Positions 54,383 through 63,687 of a stretch of DNA of 64,000 nt are shown here, in pieces. Each line of letters opens with the position of its first letter. Positions within the stretch are counted from its first letter, which is position 1. The stretch is taken from contig NZ_JAAQRC020000001.1 in NCBI RefSeq assembly GCF_019216885.1, positions 124,001 through 188,000 of the forward strand, given 5' to 3'. This DNA comes from Methylobacterium sp. SyP6R. Lineage in GTDB: Bacteria > Pseudomonadota > Alphaproteobacteria > Rhizobiales > Beijerinckiaceae. A program made the position numbers and the translations under genes. The notes beneath the pieces were generated by a model, which did not search any database, was not told the DNA's origin, and saw nothing but the letters and a program-made list of their open reading frames with translations.

Positions 54383-55564
54383 ATGGACCAGACGCGGCGG
54401 CTGTTTCTGGGGAGCGCGGCGCTCGGCGCCGGCATGGTGGCGACGGGCGCGAAGGCCCTCGAGCACGACCACGGCAACCCGGGCGACGGCGGCTACGGCC
54501 GGCAGTCGGTGTCGCTGCCGCCGGGCGCCAAGGTCGCCTACCACGATCCGCAGGATGTCGGGGCGATGCCCGAGTTCCGCTTCTCGCTCGACGGCAACCG
54601 CCCGAAGGTGACCTCCGGCGGCTGGGCCAAGGAAGCGACCGTCCACCAGTTCCCCATCAGCAAGGGGATCGCGGGCGTGCACATGTTCCTCGAGCCCGGC
54701 GCCTCGCGCGAATTGCACTGGCACGCCATCGCGGCCGAATGGGCCTACGTCATCGACGGCCGCTGCCAGACCGTGGTGCTCGATCCGAGCGGCGCCAGCG
54801 AGATCAACAACTACGAGCCCGGCGACCTCTGGTACTTCCCGAAGGGCCACGGCCACTCGATCCAGACCATCGGCGACAAGCCCTGCCACTTCATCCTGTC
54901 CTTCGACAACGGCGCCTTCTCGGAGCACGGCACCTTCTCGATCACCGACTGGATCGACGTGACCCCGAAGGACATGCTGGCCCTCGATTTCGGTCTGCCG
55001 GCGAACGCCTTCGACGCCTTCCCGAAGGGCGAGGCCTATATCCAGGCCGGCCCGGTGGTCCCGGTGTCGGACGCCCTCGACGCGCCCTGGCCGAAGGAAT
55101 CGACCCACAAGTTCCGCCTGCTCAAGGACCCGCGGGCGGTCCGCGAGTTCGAGGGCGGCACCTTCCGCCTCGCCACGGTCGACGAGTGGCCGATCCAGAA
55201 GACGATGTCGGGCGGCGTGATGACGATCCGGCCGGGGCAGATGCGCAAGCTGCACTGGAACGTCAACGCCAACGAGTGGCACTATTACCTGAAGGGCAAG
55301 GGCCAGGTGGCCCTGTTCGGCTCGGGCGGGCGCGGCAAGGTGGCCGAGTTCAAGCCCGGCGACGTCGCCTACATCCCGATGGGCTTCGGCCACGCGATCA
55401 AGAACACCGGCGACGAGGACCTGGAGATCGTCCAGACCTGGGACAACGGCAAGTTCGAGGAGATCGACCTCGACACCTGGATCAAGTCGAGCCCGCGCTA
55501 CCTCCTGTCGAACAACTTTTCGGGGGTGCCGGGCGAGACGCTGACGAAGATGAAGCAGGGGTAA
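54383..55564 (+). CDS. Oxalate-decarboxylase-family bicupin, Tat-exported
   Basis: The start at ATG 54383 (MDQTRRLFLGSAALG) follows a GGGGGA at good spacing and gives 393 residues with a twin-arginine signal. Two cupin domains follow. The first has the metal motif HWHAIAAEWAYVIDG with PGDLWYFPKGHGHSIQ. The second has KLHWNVNANEWHYYLKG and PGDVAYIPMGFGHAIKN. Each supplies the His/His/Glu/His set of a Mn site, although in the second the motif begins HWN, with Asn replacing one His. Oxalate decarboxylase splits oxalate to formate and CO2. Whether this protein does so is not certain, as related bicupins bind other substrates. Confidence 0.88.
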   Translation: MDQTRRLFLGSAALGAGMVATGAKALEHDHGNPGDGGYGRQSVSLPPGAKVAYHDPQDVGAMPEFRFSLDGNRPKVTSGGWAKEATVHQFPISKGIAGVHMFLEPGASRELHWHAIAAEWAYVIDGRCQTVVLDPSGASEINNYEPGDLWYFPKGHGHSIQTIGDKPCHFILSFDNGAFSEHGTFSITDWIDVTPKDMLALDFGLPANAFDAFPKGEAYIQAGPVVPVSDALDAPWPKESTHKFRLLKDPRAVREFEGGTFRLATVDEWPIQKTMSGGVMTIRPGQMRKLHWNVNANEWHYYLKGKGQVALFGSGGRGKVAEFKPGDVAYIPMGFGHAIKNTGDEDLEIVQTWDNGKFEEIDLDTWIKSSPRYLLSNNFSGVPGETLTKMKQG

Positions 55565-55640
55565 GGCGGAGCCCATCGCGACGCGCGCGAAATCTCCCCC
55601 TCTGCGCAAGGCCGTCCGGGGAAAGACATGGCGCGGGTTA

Positions 55641-55840
55641 CTCTCCTCTCCCCGCGGGCGGGGAGAGGGCCGTGTCCCCGTCCAGGGGACGCGGCAAGCG
55701 GAGGCGAAAGCCGAAGCGAGGGTGAGGGGGTGTTTCAGGATGTGCCTCCTCCGGCATCACCCCTCACCCTCGCCCTGTGGGCTCGCTGCGCTTCCTGAAC
55801 GGAAGCACAGCCTTCTCCCCGCCCGCGGGGAGAGGGGAAA
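55641..55840. repeat. Intergenic palindromic repeat, family C, copy 2
   Basis: Arms CTCTCCTCTCCCCGCGGGCG and CCGCCCGCGGGGAGAGG flank GAGGGTGAGGGGGTG and its complement, matching 30155-30359. It fills most of the 330-bp gap before the LysR gene and has no supportable ORF. Confidence 0.8.
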
Positions 55841-55894
55841 CCCGCGACCCTCGTTTCCCCGGACAGCCCGCCGCAGAGGGGGGGAGGGTTCGCG

Positions 55895-56890
55895 ATGCAC
55901 AGCCTCCCCCCACCGCCTATCCCCCGCCGCGCCGCTCCGCTACAACCCGCGCCCGTGAACTGGGACGCGTTCGACTTCAAGCTCCTCATCGTGTTCGACG
56001 CGATCATGCGCGAGCGCCACGTGACGCGCGCGGGCGAGCGGCTGGGCCTGAGCCAGTCGGCGGTGAGCCACGCGCTGCAGCGGCTGCGCCGGGCGCTCGG
56101 CGACGAATTGTTCGTGCGCGGGCCCGAGGGCATGAGCCCGACGCCCCGGGCCCTCGACCTGGCCGAGCCGGTGCGCCGGGCGCTGGCCGAGATCGAGGGC
56201 GCCCTGCACCAGGACCGGTTCGACCCGGCCACCTCGACCGCGCGGTTTCGCCTGGTGCTCAACAATACCGCCGCCGTGGTGCTGGCCGCGCCGATCGCCG
56301 AATGGATCGGAAGCCGGGCCCCTCGTTTGAGCCTGCACATGAGCCCGAGCGGCACCGTGCGGGTCGACGACCTCTTGGATCGCGGCGATGTGGATCTTGC
56401 GATCGTCGGGACCGGGCGGGTCGAGGGCGAGCGCTTCGGCACCGCCACGCTGATCCGGGACGGGTTCGCGGTCGTCGCCCGGCGCGGGCATCCAGGCCTC
56501 GCCGCGCCCCTCACCTACGAGCGCCTCGCCGACCTGTCGCACCTCGTCGTCTCCTCCACCGGCGACGATGTCGGCTTCCTCGACGGCATCCTGGCGAGAC
56601 GGGGCCTGCCGCCGCGCCGGGTCGCGATGGCGGCCCCGTTCCTGTCGGCGGCGCCGATCCTCGCCCGCTCCGACCTGGTGGCGGTGATGGCGGAGCGGAT
56701 CGCCCGTACCCTGGCGACGGTACATCCGGTCGCCTGCGAGCCGCTGCCGGTGGATCCGGACCTGCCGGTCACCCGCTCGGCCCTGGTCTGGGCCCGGCGG
56801 GTCGAGCGCCATCCCGACCATGCTTGGCTGCGCCGGCAGATCGCCGATTGCGCCCGCAGCCTCGGGGACGGCCCGGTTCCCGGTCCCTAG
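55895..56890 (+). CDS. LysR-family transcriptional regulator
   Basis: The N-terminal winged helix is [56 protein letters not shown], followed by an effector domain to the end, the usual LTTR plan (about 310 residues). ATG 55895 has a GGAGGG at proper spacing but adds 20 Pro-rich residues; GTG 55955 (VNWDAFDF) matches the usual LysR N-terminus and is a real alternative. The regulated gene is not obvious. The neighbours are a bicupin upstream on the same strand and a chemoreceptor 80 bp downstream. Confidence 0.92.
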   Translation: MHSLPPPPIPRRAAPLQPAPVNWDAFDFKLLIVFDAIMRERHVTRAGERLGLSQSAVSHALQRLRRALGDELFVRGPEGMSPTPRALDLAEPVRRALAEIEGALHQDRFDPATSTARFRLVLNNTAAVVLAAPIAEWIGSRAPRLSLHMSPSGTVRVDDLLDRGDVDLAIVGTGRVEGERFGTATLIRDGFAVVARRGHPGLAAPLTYERLADLSHLVVSSTGDDVGFLDGILARRGLPPRRVAMAAPFLSAAPILARSDLVAVMAERIARTLATVHPVACEPLPVDPDLPVTRSALVWARRVERHPDHAWLRRQIADCARSLGDGPVPGP

Positions 56891-56970
56891 TCGTCGAATG
56901 GATCGCCGGTAACCGAAAATTATCGCGGTCGCTCGCATCAGTTGTAGACCTGAATAGGTGCAACCGAGCC

Positions 56971-58308
56971 ATGGATCAGACCGTCGTCTCCGCCGCGCAA
57001 GCCCGGCGCTTCGCCACCTTCGGCCTGACGGACGACGATCTCGTCCGCCTGCGCGGCCTCGAAGGCTTCGCGCGGGAGCGCCTGCCGGGGCTGCTGGCCG
57101 ACTGGAACGCCCGCTTCGCGGACTGGCCGGAGATCCAGGAGACCTTGCGCGATCCGGAGGTGCACGCGGCCCGGGTCGCCCATTGGGTGCGGGTGGTGAG
57201 CGGCGATTTCGGCCCGGACTTCACCGCCTCGGCCGAGCGCCTGGCCTCGGTCTTCTACGCCCGGCGGGTGCCGGCCTACGCGGTCGCGATCTGCCACGCC
57301 ACGGTGACGGCGGGGCTCGCCGAGGCGCTCGGCCTCGCCGGGCCGCGGCGCCTGCTCGGAGGCAAGGCCGAGGCGGCGCTCCAGGGTGCGCTCACCCGGG
57401 CGGCCTGGCTCGACCTCGAAGTGCTGCTCGAGACCTATGCGCAAGCCGAGCAGGCGACCCGGCGCCGCACCACCGCCGCCCTGGCCCAGGCCTTCGAGGA
57501 GCGCGTGCTCGCGGCGATCGGCGCGGTCGCCGACCGGGCCCGGGCCCTCGACGGTACCGTCGGGGCGCTGTCGCGCAACGCCTCGCGCTCGTCGCAGGCG
57601 GCGACCTCCGTCGCGGCGGCGGTGACCCAGGCCTCGGCCGGGACCGAGCAGGTGGCGCGCTCCGCCGAGCAGCTGCGCGCGGCGATCGCGGAGATCGCCG
57701 GCGAGGTCGGCCGCTCCCACAATGTGGCGGCGGATGCGGTGGCGCAATCCGACGCGGTGGCGGCGCAGGTCGCGTCGCTCGCCGGGGCGGTGGCGCAGAT
57801 CGGCGAGGTGGTGACGCTGATCACCGGCATCGCCGACCAGACCAACCTGCTGGCGCTCAACGCCACCATCGAGGCGTCCCGCGCCGGTGCGGCCGGCCGC
57901 GGCTTCGCGGTGGTCGCCGCGGAGGTGAAGGCCCTGGCCCAGCAGACCGCCCGCGCCACCGGGACGATCACCGGGCAGATCGACACCGTGCGGGCGGCGG
58001 CGGACGGCTCGGTCGAGGCCATCGCCCGCATCCGCCGGACGATCGGCCAGGTCAGCGAAAGCAGCGCGATGATCAGCGCCGCGGTCGAGGAGCAGAGCGC
58101 CGCCACCGCCGAGATCGCCCGCAGCACCCGCGACGTCAGCGTCGGCACCGACGAGGTCGCCCGCCTGATCGACCGCGTGCGCGAGGATGCCGGCGGCACC
58201 GCCGAGGCCGCCGCCCAGGTCACCGACACCACCCGCGACCTCGGCCGGCAGGCGGAGGCGATGAGCGCGGCAATCGGGGCGTTCCTGGGCGAAATCCGGG
58301 CGGCGTGA
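56971..58308 (+). CDS. Globin-sensor-like soluble chemoreceptor (HemAT-type MCP)
   Basis: The 445-residue protein has no transmembrane segment. Residues about 10-165 resemble the protoglobin/globin-coupled sensor domain of HemAT aerotaxis receptors ([65 protein letters not shown]). Residues about 180-445 are an MCP signalling domain with an intact tip ([37 protein letters not shown]). At the place where the proximal heme His is expected (the VHxRxGLP segment) the sequence reads FYARRVP, so the ligand may be Tyr or the heme may be absent. Oxygen sensing is thus a hypothesis. ATG 56971 is chosen because the longer frame upstream overlaps LysR. Confidence 0.85.
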   Translation: MDQTVVSAAQARRFATFGLTDDDLVRLRGLEGFARERLPGLLADWNARFADWPEIQETLRDPEVHAARVAHWVRVVSGDFGPDFTASAERLASVFYARRVPAYAVAICHATVTAGLAEALGLAGPRRLLGGKAEAALQGALTRAAWLDLEVLLETYAQAEQATRRRTTAALAQAFEERVLAAIGAVADRARALDGTVGALSRNASRSSQAATSVAAAVTQASAGTEQVARSAEQLRAAIAEIAGEVGRSHNVAADAVAQSDAVAAQVASLAGAVAQIGEVVTLITGIADQTNLLALNATIEASRAGAAGRGFAVVAAEVKALAQQTARATGTITGQIDTVRAAADGSVEAIARIRRTIGQVSESSAMISAAVEEQSAATAEIARSTRDVSVGTDEVARLIDRVREDAGGTAEAAAQVTDTTRDLGRQAEAMSAAIGAFLGEIRAA

Positions 58309-58359
58309 GGAGGAGCCCCGGCACCGGTCGGTCGTCCCGGGGACCGAGGGGAGAAAACC

Positions 58360-58394
58360 AAAGGCCCCGCCGCGCGATCCGCGGCGGGGCCTTT
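58360..58394. terminator. Bidirectional terminator between two convergent chemoreceptor genes
   Basis: Perfect 15-bp arms (58360-58374 / 58380-58394) with loop CGATC begin with AAA and end with TTT, in the 138-bp gap between the convergent stops at 58308 and 58447. It can serve both strands. Confidence 0.85.
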
Positions 58395-58446
58395 GTTCGT
58401 CGAAGGACCGGCGGAACCCGAGACGATCCCGCCGGGATGGTGTGCG

Positions 58447-60450
58447 TCAGGCCGCCTGGATGTCGCGCAGGAAGCCGTCGACCTCCTGCTTGACGGTGAG
58501 CGACTGGGTGGCGAGCTCGGCCGCCGCCATCAGCACCTGGGAGGCGGCGCTGCCGGTCTCACCGGCCGAGCCGAGGACGCCGGCCATCGCGGCGGTGACG
58601 TCCTGTGTGCCCCGGGCGGCCTGCGAGGCGTTGCGCGAGATCTCGGTCGTCGCGGCGGTCTGCTCCGTCACCGTCGCGGCGATCATGCCGCTGATCTCGT
58701 TGATGGTCGCGATGGTCTGGCCGATCTGCCCGATGGCGCCGGCCGCCTGGCCGGTGGCGGCCTGGATCGCCGTGATCTGACCGCCGATCTCCACGGTCGC
58801 CCGGGAGGTCTGGGCGGCGAGCTCCTTCACCTCCGCCGCGACCACCGCGAAGCCGCGGCCCGCCGCGCCGGCCCGCGCCGCCTCGATCGTGGCGTTGAGC
58901 GCGAGCAGGTTGGTCTGGTCGGCGATGGCGGTGATCGTCGCGACGGCGGCGCCGATCTGCGTGGCGGCGGCGCTGAGGCTCGTCATGGCGGCGTCGGTCG
59001 CCGCGGCCTCGCGGGTGGCGTTGCCGGCGACCTCGTTCGAGCGCAGCACCTGCCGCTCGATCTCCTGGAGCGAGGACACCATCTCCTCGGCCGCCGCCGC
59101 GACCATCTGGACGCTGGCGGAGGTCTGCTCGGCGGTGCCGCTCGAGGCCTGCGCCTGGGCGCTGGTGGTGTCGGCGACGCTCGTCATGGTGCGGGCCGTG
59201 GCGTCGAGCTCGGTCGCGGCCGAGGTGACGATCTCGAGCGAGCCCGCGACCCGGTGCTGGAAGCCCCGCACCAGCTGGTCGACCCGGTCGGCGCGGCGCT
59301 GGCGGGCGGATTGCTCGTCGCGCTGCTGCGCCTCCAGTTCGATCCGGGCGAGGGCGTTCTGGCGGAAGACCTCGACGGCTTGCGCCATCTCGCCCATCTC
59401 GTCGCGGGAGTCGCGGGAGGGCACGGCGAGGTCGGTCTCTCCTTGCGCCAGCCGCTTCATCGCCGCGGTCATCCCGCCGATCGGCCCGACGATGCTGCGG
59501 GCGATCAGGACGGCGAGGCCGGCGCCGAGGGAGAGGGCGAAGGCGATCAGGGCGAACTGGATCACCTTCGTCCGCGCCGTCATCGCTTCCGTTGCGGCGG
59601 CGATCTCGCGGACCACGGTCTCCACCTTAGCCCGAACGGTCTTGGTGGCCTCGTCGATGGCGGTGAGGTGCGGCCTGATGCCGGTATCGTAGATCTGCCG
59701 GCTCTCGCCCGACGCCGTGCCGTAGGCCTGGAAGGCGGCGACGTAGGCGGCGAGCGCCTGCTCGGTCGCGCGCATCGGCTGGGCGAAGGAGCCGGCGGAA
59801 TCGAGCCCGCGCAGGAGCTTGAGGGCGGCGTCCGCCTTGCCGGCATTGGTCGCGAAGGTCGCCGGGCCGTTCGGGTCCTGCGTCGCCAGGAAGCGCCAGT
59901 TGGCGACCCGGACCAGCAGCATGGCGCTCTCGGTCGCGGCGGCCTGGAGCACCTGCGCGTCGCTGGCGCGGGCCCGCATCTCGGCCACGAGGGCGTTGGT
60001 CGCGCGGGTCAGCTCGTCGCCGCCCTTGAACAGCTTGTCCTTGGCCTCCGCCATGCCGCGTCCCGCCGCCGCCAGGCGCTGAAGGTCGGGCTTCAGATCG
60101 CGGGCCTGGTCGCGGATCTCCGCGTAGAGCTTGCGGCGGTCCTCGGCGATCGACCGCTTGGCCATCATGTCGCCCGATTCCTCGATCGACCGGCGCTCCT
60201 CCTCGATCCCGGCGATCAGCTCGGGCCGCGGCAGGATCCGGTACTGCTCCGCCTGGCCCGACATCGACTTCGTCGACACGATCACGGACAGCGCGGAGCG
60301 GGACAGATCGTCGAGCAGCGCCCGCTTCTCGTATTGCTCGACGAGACCGGCCTGCTGGTAGATCGAGAAGCCGCCCAGGCCGGCAGCGATCATCACCAAC
60401 GACCCGAAGCCGACGTAGAGGCGGGTGCGGACGGTCAACCTGCGCAACAT
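58447..60450 (-). CDS. Methyl-accepting chemotaxis protein
   Basis: This is a 667-residue chemoreceptor. Transmembrane 1 lies at about residues 12-31, followed by a long, largely helical periplasmic sensor of about 270 residues. Transmembrane 2 ([26 protein letters not shown]) is at about 299-324, then a HAMP domain ([22 protein letters not shown]) and a full signalling domain with intact tip ([40 protein letters not shown]). The C-terminus has no CheR-binding pentapeptide. The ligand is unknown. It serves as a useful in-window reference for the deleted receptor at 46463. Confidence 0.94.
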   Translation of the reverse strand: MLRRLTVRTRLYVGFGSLVMIAAGLGGFSIYQQAGLVEQYEKRALLDDLSRSALSVIVSTKSMSGQAEQYRILPRPELIAGIEEERRSIEESGDMMAKRSIAEDRRKLYAEIRDQARDLKPDLQRLAAAGRGMAEAKDKLFKGGDELTRATNALVAEMRARASDAQVLQAAATESAMLLVRVANWRFLATQDPNGPATFATNAGKADAALKLLRGLDSAGSFAQPMRATEQALAAYVAAFQAYGTASGESRQIYDTGIRPHLTAIDEATKTVRAKVETVVREIAAATEAMTARTKVIQFALIAFALSLGAGLAVLIARSIVGPIGGMTAAMKRLAQGETDLAVPSRDSRDEMGEMAQAVEVFRQNALARIELEAQQRDEQSARQRRADRVDQLVRGFQHRVAGSLEIVTSAATELDATARTMTSVADTTSAQAQASSGTAEQTSASVQMVAAAAEEMVSSLQEIERQVLRSNEVAGNATREAAATDAAMTSLSAAATQIGAAVATITAIADQTNLLALNATIEAARAGAAGRGFAVVAAEVKELAAQTSRATVEIGGQITAIQAATGQAAGAIGQIGQTIATINEISGMIAATVTEQTAATTEISRNASQAARGTQDVTAAMAGVLGSAGETGSAASQVLMAAAELATQSLTVKQEVDGFLRDIQAA

Positions 60451-60630
60451 GCCGAGAATCCAGTAAGACGTTGTTTACTCACTATGGATCGGCGCCATTA
60501 ATGATCAGTTACAAACTGACCCTGTGGTAGAAAGATGCCGCAGCGTGCACCCAGGCTGCGTTCATGTCGGGCCGCGCGCATGGAGGGTCCGGTGCCGGGC
60601 CCGTCACCGGACGTCGAAGACCCGCGCGCG

Positions 60631-61080
60631 TCACGCCGCCGGGGCCGGCTCCGGCGGATCGCCCGCCCCGGCCGGCCGGAAGCACGGCACCGGCGTCCCG
60701 TCGCGCGACGACGCGAAGACCAGCTGCACCGGCAGGCTGATCGCCAGGGCTTGCGGATCGCAATCGACCAGGCTCGTCAGCATCGTCGGGCCTTCCGCCA
60801 GGGTGACGTAGGCGACCGTGCGGGGCGGGTCCTCGCGGGCGAGCACGGTGTAGCTGTAGATCGTGCCCTCGCCCGAGGCCTCCTCCCAGGCGGTCTCACC
60901 GAAGCAGAACGGGCAGAGCGCGCGCGGATACCAATGCGCCTTGCCGCAGGCGGCGCAGCGGCGCAGCAGGAACCGGCCCTCGCGGGCCGCCGCCACGAAG
61001 GGCGCGGAATCGGGGCTTGCCGGCGGGTCGGGCCAGTCGCCGTCGCGCAGCGGGATGCGGGTCGAGGACGTTTCGGTCAT
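60631..61080 (-). CDS. DUF35 OB-fold / zinc-ribbon acyl-CoA-associated protein
   Basis: The 149-residue protein has a rubredoxin-like zinc ribbon (RRCAACGKAHWYPRALCPFCF, with Cys at about 42, 45, 56 and 59) and an OB fold (GEGTIYSYTVLAREDPPRTVAYVTLAEGPTML) typical of DUF35 (ChsH2/Ltp2-partner type). DUF35 proteins partner thiolase-like enzymes in acyl-CoA chain shortening or retro-aldol cleavage. Start ATG 61080 follows the thiolase-like gene by 5 bp, so they are cotranscribed and probably form a complex. Confidence 0.9.
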   Translation of the reverse strand: MTETSSTRIPLRDGDWPDPPASPDSAPFVAAAREGRFLLRRCAACGKAHWYPRALCPFCFGETAWEEASGEGTIYSYTVLAREDPPRTVAYVTLAEGPTMLTSLVDCDPQALAISLPVQLVFASSRDGTPVPCFRPAGAGDPPEPAPAA

Positions 61081-61085
61081 CTGTC

Positions 61086-62252
61086 TCACTCCCTCCCGAG
61101 GATCAGGGTCGCGGCGCCGTGGCGGCTGCCGAGCAGGCCGCCGATCCCGGTCGCGACGGCCAGCTCGCAGTTCCTCACCTGCACCGCCGGATGGGCCTCG
61201 CCGCGCAGCTGGCGCACCGCCTCGATCACCTTGGTGATGCCGCCCCGGTTGGCCGGGTGGTTGTTGCACAGGCCGCCGCCATCGGTGTTGAACGGCAATC
61301 GTCCGGTGCCGGAGATCAGGTTGCCGTCGGCGACGAAGCGGCCGCCCTGCCCCTTCTCGCAGAAGCCGAGATCCTCGAGCTGCATCAGCACCGTGATGGT
61401 GAAGCTGTCGTAGATCGAGGCGTAATCGATGTCGGCCGGGCTCACCCCGGCCTCCGCGAAGGCGGCCGGACCCGAGATCCGCGCCGCCGACCAGGTCAGG
61501 TCGACCTCGCCGCCGAGCTGGCCCTTGTGGGCCTCGCCCGCCCCCATCACGCGCACCAGCGGGTGCTTCAGGCTGCGGGCGATCTCGGGCCGCGCCACCA
61601 CCAGCGCCCCGCCGCCGTCGCTGACGACGCAGCAATCGAGCCGGTGCAGCGGATCGGCGACCATCGGCGAGGCCACGACATCCGCGACGCTCACCACGTC
61701 GCGCAGCATCGCGTGCGGATTGTGCTGCGCATGGTGCGAGGCCGCGACCTTGATCCAGGCGAGCTGCTCGGACGTCGTGCCGAACTCGTGCATATGGCGG
61801 CGCGCACAGAGCGCGTAGAGGTTGACCGTGGTCGGGCCGAACGGCGTCTCCCACGGGCTGTCCGGGGCGTCGGCGATGACGGGGCGGGCCGCGGTGCCGG
61901 AATGGCCGGCGCTGCGCGGCCGGCCGGCCAGCGTGATCAGCGCGACATTGCACTTCCCCATCGCGATGGCCTCAGCCGCATGCGCCACATGGGCGATGTA
62001 GGAGGCGCCGCCGATATCGGTGCTGTCGAGGTGGCGCAAGGACAGGTTCATGTAGTCGGCCATTGCCAGCGGCCCGAGGCCCGGCGCGTCGCCGGCGCAG
62101 AAATAGCCGTCGACGTCGTCCTTGGTCAGCCCGGCATCGGCGAGCGCGCCGGCGGCGGATTCGGCGTGGAGCTGGGCCACCGACTTGTCCGGGGCCTTGC
62201 GGGTCGGGTGCTCGTAGGCCCCGACGATGTGGGCGCGTCCGTTGATCGTCAT
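61086..62252 (-). CDS. Thiolase-like protein lacking catalytic cysteines (possible aldolase)
   Basis: The 388-residue protein has the thiolase fold of the SCP-x/Ltp group (IVGAYEHPTRKAPDKS, SIYDSFTITVLMQLEDLGFCEKGQGG, CNNHPANRGGITKVIEAVRQLRG). At the position of the acyl-accepting Cys the sequence is IGGASYIAHVAHA, without Cys. The C-terminal CxG motif reads VATGIGGLLG, also without Cys. The NHPANRGG His is kept. Such Cys-less members paired with DUF35 include Ltp2-type retro-aldolases of steroid side-chain degradation, so an aldolase is more likely than a thiolase. ATG 62252 is used; a GTG at 62258 overlapping the SDR stop by 4 bp is an alternative. Confidence 0.85.
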   Translation of the reverse strand: MTINGRAHIVGAYEHPTRKAPDKSVAQLHAESAAGALADAGLTKDDVDGYFCAGDAPGLGPLAMADYMNLSLRHLDSTDIGGASYIAHVAHAAEAIAMGKCNVALITLAGRPRSAGHSGTAARPVIADAPDSPWETPFGPTTVNLYALCARRHMHEFGTTSEQLAWIKVAASHHAQHNPHAMLRDVVSVADVVASPMVADPLHRLDCCVVSDGGGALVVARPEIARSLKHPLVRVMGAGEAHKGQLGGEVDLTWSAARISGPAAFAEAGVSPADIDYASIYDSFTITVLMQLEDLGFCEKGQGGRFVADGNLISGTGRLPFNTDGGGLCNNHPANRGGITKVIEAVRQLRGEAHPAVQVRNCELAVATGIGGLLGSRHGAATLILGRE

Positions 62253-62254
62253 GG

Positions 62255-63169
62255 TCACACCGGGTCCCAGGAGAACACGTCGGGGCTGCGGTCGAGGGGG
62301 GCGAGGTGGCCCGACAGCGCCGGCATCCCGTGCTCGGCGATGGTCTCCGGCGTCCAGCCCTCGGAGCGGTGCACGCCGCGCACCGGGCGGGGGTGGTTGA
62401 AGACGAACAGCTCGTTGTGGCGGGCGGCGAAGATCTGGCCGGTGATGGTGCTGGCCTGGTCCGAGGCGAGGAAGACCGCGAGCGGCGCGTTCTTCTCCGG
62501 CCCCATCGCCTGGAGCTTGGCGACGCGGGCCTTCTGCTCCGGGGTCTCGGCCGGGATCGAGCTCGTCATCCGGCTCCAGGCGAAGGGGGCGATGCAGTTC
62601 GAGCGCACGCCGAACCGGCCCATGTCGAGGGCGATCGACTTCGACAGGGCGGCGACGCCGAGCTTGGCGGCGGAATAATTCGCCTGGCCGATGTTGCCGA
62701 TCAGGCCCGAGGTCGAGGTCATGTGGACATAGGCGCCCGCCCCCTGCTTGCGGAAGGTCTCGGCGGCGGCGCGGGAGACGAAGAAGCTGCCGTTGAGGTG
62801 GACGTTGATGACGGAGAGCCATTCCTCCGGCGTCATCTTGTGGAAGATCTGGTCGCGCAGGATGCCGGCATTGTTGACCACGATGTCGAGGCGGCCGAAG
62901 GCATCCAGCGCGGTCGCCACCATGCGTTGCGCCGCCGCCCATTCGGCGACGCTGCCGGTATCGACCACCGCCTGGCCGCCGCGCTGCTCGATGATGGCGC
63001 GGGTCTGCTCGCCCGGCGTCGCCGAGGTCTCGCCGAGGCCGCTCAACGAGGCGCCGACGTCGTTGACCACCACCCGGGCGCCGGCGAGCGCCATGGCGAG
63101 CGCGATCTCCCGCCCGATGCCGCCCCCCGCTCCGGTGACGAGGGCGACCTTTCCGTCCAGTAGGCCCAT
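62255..63169 (-). CDS. SDR-family oxidoreductase (acyl-CoA dehydrogenase/hydroxysteroid-type)
   Basis: The 304-residue short-chain dehydrogenase has the cofactor loop TGAGGGIGREIALAMALAGA, VNNAGILRD, and the catalytic YSAAK. A conspicuous 45-residue C-terminal extension (GWTPETIAEHGMPALSGHLAPLDRSPDVFSWDPV) resembles members that act on CoA-linked 3-hydroxy compounds (MFE-2-like SDRs). ATG 63169 follows GGAGGAACCCC, a strong Shine-Dalgarno sequence; the longer frame is not used. It is coupled to the thiolase-like gene, and the three-gene order SDR, thiolase-like, DUF35 implies a CoA-ester degradation step. The substrate is unknown. Confidence 0.92.
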   Translation of the reverse strand: MGLLDGKVALVTGAGGGIGREIALAMALAGARVVVNDVGASLSGLGETSATPGEQTRAIIEQRGGQAVVDTGSVAEWAAAQRMVATALDAFGRLDIVVNNAGILRDQIFHKMTPEEWLSVINVHLNGSFFVSRAAAETFRKQGAGAYVHMTSTSGLIGNIGQANYSAAKLGVAALSKSIALDMGRFGVRSNCIAPFAWSRMTSSIPAETPEQKARVAKLQAMGPEKNAPLAVFLASDQASTITGQIFAARHNELFVFNHPRPVRGVHRSEGWTPETIAEHGMPALSGHLAPLDRSPDVFSWDPV

Positions 63170-63207
63170 GGGGTTCCTCCTTCGATGGTCTGTTTGGCTG
63201 GTCTGAG

Positions 63208-63431
63208 AGCTTGTTTGACTATGATGTGAATGCTGCAGAGGACTTTTTCTTCCAGCCCACAACCTCATCCTGAGGTGTTAGCCGATCGAAGATCGGCTGA
63301 CCTCGAAGGAGGGCTCCAGGGATCGCGCAGGCTTCTGGAGGCCTCCTTCGAGGTCAGTCCATCGTTGATGGACTGACACCTCAGGATGAGGTCGAGAATG
63401 GGAAGAACTTACCCTTCAAGTCAAACAGGCT
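63208..63431. repeat. MITE-like element with AGCYTGTTTGA ends enclosing family A repeat
   Basis: The ends AGCTTGTTTGA (63208-63218) and TCAAACAGGCT (63421-63431) are inverted with one mismatch. The centre (63261-63393) is a family A palindrome starting CCTCATCCTGAGGTG and ending CACCTCAGGATGAGG, with CCTCGAAGGAGGGCTCCAG inside. It lies upstream of the SDR gene and has no supportable ORF. Confidence 0.75.
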
Positions 63432-63496
63432 CTGACAGTTTTTCACAAACACGACCTCATCCTGAGCGCTCGTTCGATTTGCCCGACACTCTCGAT

Positions 63497-63646
63497 ACCC
63501 TCCGCGTCATTCCGGGGCCGCGAAAGCGGAGCCCGGAATCCAGAACCGCCGATCGTTCAGAACAAGGCGGATCGCGTTCCGCTTGATCCTTTCATACCTG
63601 CGGCTCTGGATTCCGGGCTCCGCTGCGCGGCCCCGGAATGACGCCG
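63497..63646. repeat. Intergenic palindromic repeat, family B, copy 3
   Basis: Begins CCTCCGCGTCATTCCGGGGC and ends GCGCGGCCCCGGAATGACGC. It is nearly identical to 28297-28452 in its left arm and has a TCGAACAGGCT box at 63672-63682 just beyond. Confidence 0.8.
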
Positions 63647-63687
63647 TGGATTTGAGATCTATGGCGATCAATCGAACAGGCTCCCCA

